From Desulfobulbus sp. (GTDB lineage Bacteria; Desulfobacterota; Desulfobulbia; Desulfobulbales; Desulfobulbaceae), in contig NZ_JAVBXR010000010.1 in the NCBI RefSeq assembly GCF_030824455.1, forward strand, positions 62,001 through 126,000: a DNA stretch of 64,000 bases. Reading direction: 5' to 3'. The notes below the pieces were generated by a model, which made no database searches, was not told the origin of the DNA, and saw nothing but the letters and a program-made list of their open reading frames with translations. This document shows, in pieces, positions 62,413-64,000 of this stretch. The position numbers were made by a program, and so were the translations under genes. Position 1 is the stretch's first letter, and each line of letters opens with the position of its first letter.

Positions 62413-63298
62413 CGACTCGATCGACACCGATATGCTGCAGCTATGAATGTTGTTTCCGCCATATATTGAGCCAATTTTCCTCAAATGGTTCTACCCCGAC
62501 CAAATCGGGATATGTACAGATGATTTGCTCTTCCCGCCAGACCATGCGGAGCGTTGGCGGAGAAGTTATTGCAAGGGAAAAACAAGCCGCTTTCTGATGC
62601 TGCCCTGAAAACGACCTTAGCTGAATTTCTTTTCTTTACTACCTCTTTCTTGCTTTCAACCCTACGCCGTGGGCGACAATGACGCAGGCAAAAAAATGTA
62701 AAAAACAATTTCCAGGGAAATCGTCACCCAGGTCCGACTGAGAAAAACCAATAACAAGCTAAAACTAATTAACTAAAAGTTAGCGTTTTCCTATTTGAGA
62801 TTAGCCTTTTTGTCAACAGCAAAAAAAAATAGATGAACTGGGAATGAATGGATATTCATAGGTAATCGCCGGTAAAATAGAGAGTTAATTAACAATGGTT
62901 CAAAATTGATTTTTTTGGCTTGCGCCAGGGCAGCACGATGCCGCAGGTCAGGGGCTGGTCTGCTTTTGCCAAATGTTGGGCTATGATTGAAAAATAGTTT
63001 TGATTTAGTGAGATACGATATTGTCGCGAATTTGCTTTTCGTGTACAACACCGTTTTTAAAGGGTGAGCGGCCCGATTTCTGATCCGTGCCGACGCATCA
63101 TGCTGCTGTTGTGTGGTTCCGGCAACGCGCCCCTTGGCGCGCCTCTCGTCAACACGCGTGCGCCTGTCATCAATGCCGCGTCTTCACCAACAGTCCTGTT
63201 TGCGGGACGCGCGAGTTGTTTTTCTGTAGTCTGTTTTATTCCTTGGCGCGTGAACAAGGCGTATGCCTGGCAATTATAACATACAAAGGAGTACTCGG
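62413..63298. other. Long non-coding region before the adenosyltransferase gene
   Basis: This 886-base stretch holds no open frame with a ribosome site. The part 62640-63055 is AT-rich with several A/T runs; 63060-63250 is GC-rich. I looked for a cobalamin riboswitch before the adenosyltransferase gene and saw no B12-box-like sequence. tmRNA, RNase P and 6S signatures were not seen either. It may hold divergent promoters or an unrecognised RNA. Confidence 0.4.
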
Positions 63299-63865
63299 AT
63301 GAAAGTGTACACTGGCGGCGGCGATAAAGGAAAAACCAGCCTTTTCTCAGGCGAGCGGGTGCCCAAACACCATATCCGCATTGAGGCGTATGGCGATCTC
63401 GACGAGCTCAATTCAATGCTGGGGGTTGTGTCCGCCTTGCTTCCCGAAGGAGAGCAGGCTGTCCGCGACGATTTGGAAGGCATGCAATCCCATTTGTTTC
63501 TCGCCGGCGCCTGGTTGGCCACCACGCCCGACTCCTCAGCCACCGGCTACCTCACTGCCTTGCCGGTCAACGTCTCCAAGGATTTGGAAAATCGCATCGA
63601 CGCCCTTTCCGAGGTGCTGCCGGCGCTCAAGGAATTTATTCTGCCCGGCGGACAACCGGTCGCCGCCTGGGCCCATGTGGCGCGCACGGTCTGTCGGCGC
63701 TGCGAGCGACGGTTGACCGAATTGATCGAGGCCTCCCCCAGCGGCGGCAACGGCGAGTTGGCGGCCATCCAGGTCTATCTCAACCGTTTGTCCGACTATC
63801 TCTTTGTCCTGGCTCGGTATCTGAATCAGGCGCTGGGGACCGCAGACAAGACGTGGAAGAAATAA
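63299..63865 (+). CDS. PduO-type ATP:cob(I)alamin adenosyltransferase
   Basis: Makes adenosylcobalamin from cob(I)alamin and ATP; 188 residues. The ATG at 63299 follows AAAGGAG; an ATG 12 codons upstream lacks a site. The N-terminal ATP-binding motif YTGGGDKGKTSLFSG starts at residue 4. HHIRIEAYGDLDELNSMLG follows near 24, and the trimer-core RTVCRRCERRLTEL is near 133, with NRLSDYLFVLARYLN at the end. The family is that of human MMAB. It supplies the cofactor for the methylmalonyl-CoA mutase encoded 4 kb away. The stop codon overlaps the next start by one base. Confidence 0.95.
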   Translation: MKVYTGGGDKGKTSLFSGERVPKHHIRIEAYGDLDELNSMLGVVSALLPEGEQAVRDDLEGMQSHLFLAGAWLATTPDSSATGYLTALPVNVSKDLENRIDALSEVLPALKEFILPGGQPVAAWAHVARTVCRRCERRLTELIEASPSGGNGELAAIQVYLNRLSDYLFVLARYLNQALGTADKTWKK

Positions 63866-64000
63866 TGCGGTCGGAGGCTCTCCCGCATGTAACCACCGTT
63901 CTGGGGCATGTTCGGCTCAACAGCGAGACCTTTGAGTTGATTTGCAGTCGTCCGGAAGGGTTCCAGTTTGTTGCCGGCCAGCACGTTACGCTTTCGTACG
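63865..64000 (+). CDS. FAD-binding oxidoreductase, FNR-like (3' partial)
   Basis: A reading frame that starts ATG at 63865, overlapping the adenosyltransferase stop codon by one base (TAATG), and remains open to the window edge. The 45 visible residues include HVTTVLGHVRLNSETFELIC and PEGFQFVAGQHVTLSY, the opening strands of an FAD-binding domain of the ferredoxin-NADP reductase family, with the G-Q phosphate loop. The tight coupling suggests a functional link. A cob(II)alamin or flavin reductase role that prepares cobalamin for adenosylation is possible but is inference from context. Confidence 0.7.
   Translation, partial: MRSEALPHVTTVLGHVRLNSETFELICSRPEGFQFVAGQHVTLSY

Noticed and set aside
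62413-63298. Cobalamin riboswitch before the adenosyltransferase gene
   Set aside because: No B12-box-like sequence or the expected conserved core could be found on either strand.

Overview
The window reads as a piece of chromosome from a strictly anaerobic, Gram-negative, sulfate-reducer-like bacterium, most likely a Desulfobacterota/Desulfobulbales member. That placement is inferred from gene content and protein style, not from a search. The clues are two outer-membrane barrels with signal peptides, a 14-gene complex I locus without NADH-dehydrogenase subunits, ADP-forming acetyl-CoA metabolism, a complete methylmalonyl-CoA segment, ferrous-iron uptake, flavodoxin, and moderately high G+C with a few AT-rich islands. 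No phage, insertion sequence or CRISPR array is visible.

Layout. 1-6.8 kb: the 3' part of a PAS/PAS hybrid histidine kinase, then on the minus strand an outer-membrane barrel, an HD-GYP protein, a flavodoxin and an LbtU-like porin. 6.9-10.0 kb (minus): feoA-feoA-feoB-feoC for Fe(II) uptake. 10.0-10.67 kb: a 708-base non-coding stretch with a feo promoter, a perfect palindrome and a possible structured leader. 10.67-25.1 kb (plus): a molybdopterin oxidoreductase and a four-cluster ferredoxin run directly into nuoABCD-HIJKLMN. An AT-rich foreign-looking membrane gene and a terminator-like hairpin sit between nuoD and nuoH. nuoE, nuoF and nuoG are absent. A secreted alpha/beta hydrolase and a strong terminator close the run. 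25.4-31.2 kb (plus): an AcuC-like deacetylase, an AcuB-like CBS/ACT protein, a fused ADP-forming acyl-CoA synthetase, and a CoA hydrolase/transferase fused to a GNAT acetyltransferase. 31.3-40.3 kb (plus): uvrB, a DUF374 acyltransferase, cobyrinate diamide synthase, a hybrid kinase with an overlapping receiver/HD-GYP regulator, a YjbQ protein and a lipoprotein membrane-fusion protein. 40.4-50.4 kb (minus): citrate synthase, an EamA exporter, tRNA-Asp, tRNA-Val, lon, clpX, clpP, tig, tRNA-Leu and an MFS transporter. 50.7-55.8 kb (plus): an AcuI/YhdH reductase, a ligase-ACP-acyltransferase fusion and ppnN. 56.3-62.3 kb (minus): CoA-transferase alpha and beta, methylmalonyl-CoA epimerase, mutase and MeaB, separated by several strong hairpins. 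63.3-64 kb (plus): a PduO-type cobalamin adenosyltransferase translationally coupled to the start of an FNR-like flavoprotein that runs off the window.

How the parts fit. The mutase, epimerase, MeaB, CoA-transferase and adenosyltransferase form a B12-dependent propionyl/succinyl-CoA interconversion unit; CbiA makes part of the cofactor. The acu-like unit pairs an acyl-CoA synthetase and a CoA-transferase with a protein acetyltransferase domain, a deacetylase and a CBS sensor, which looks like acetyl-CoA metabolism under reversible acetylation. The most interesting locus is complex I whose electron-input genes appear to be replaced by a cytoplasmic Mo/W-bis-MGD enzyme and a polyferredoxin. This would make a proton pump fed by something other than NADH.
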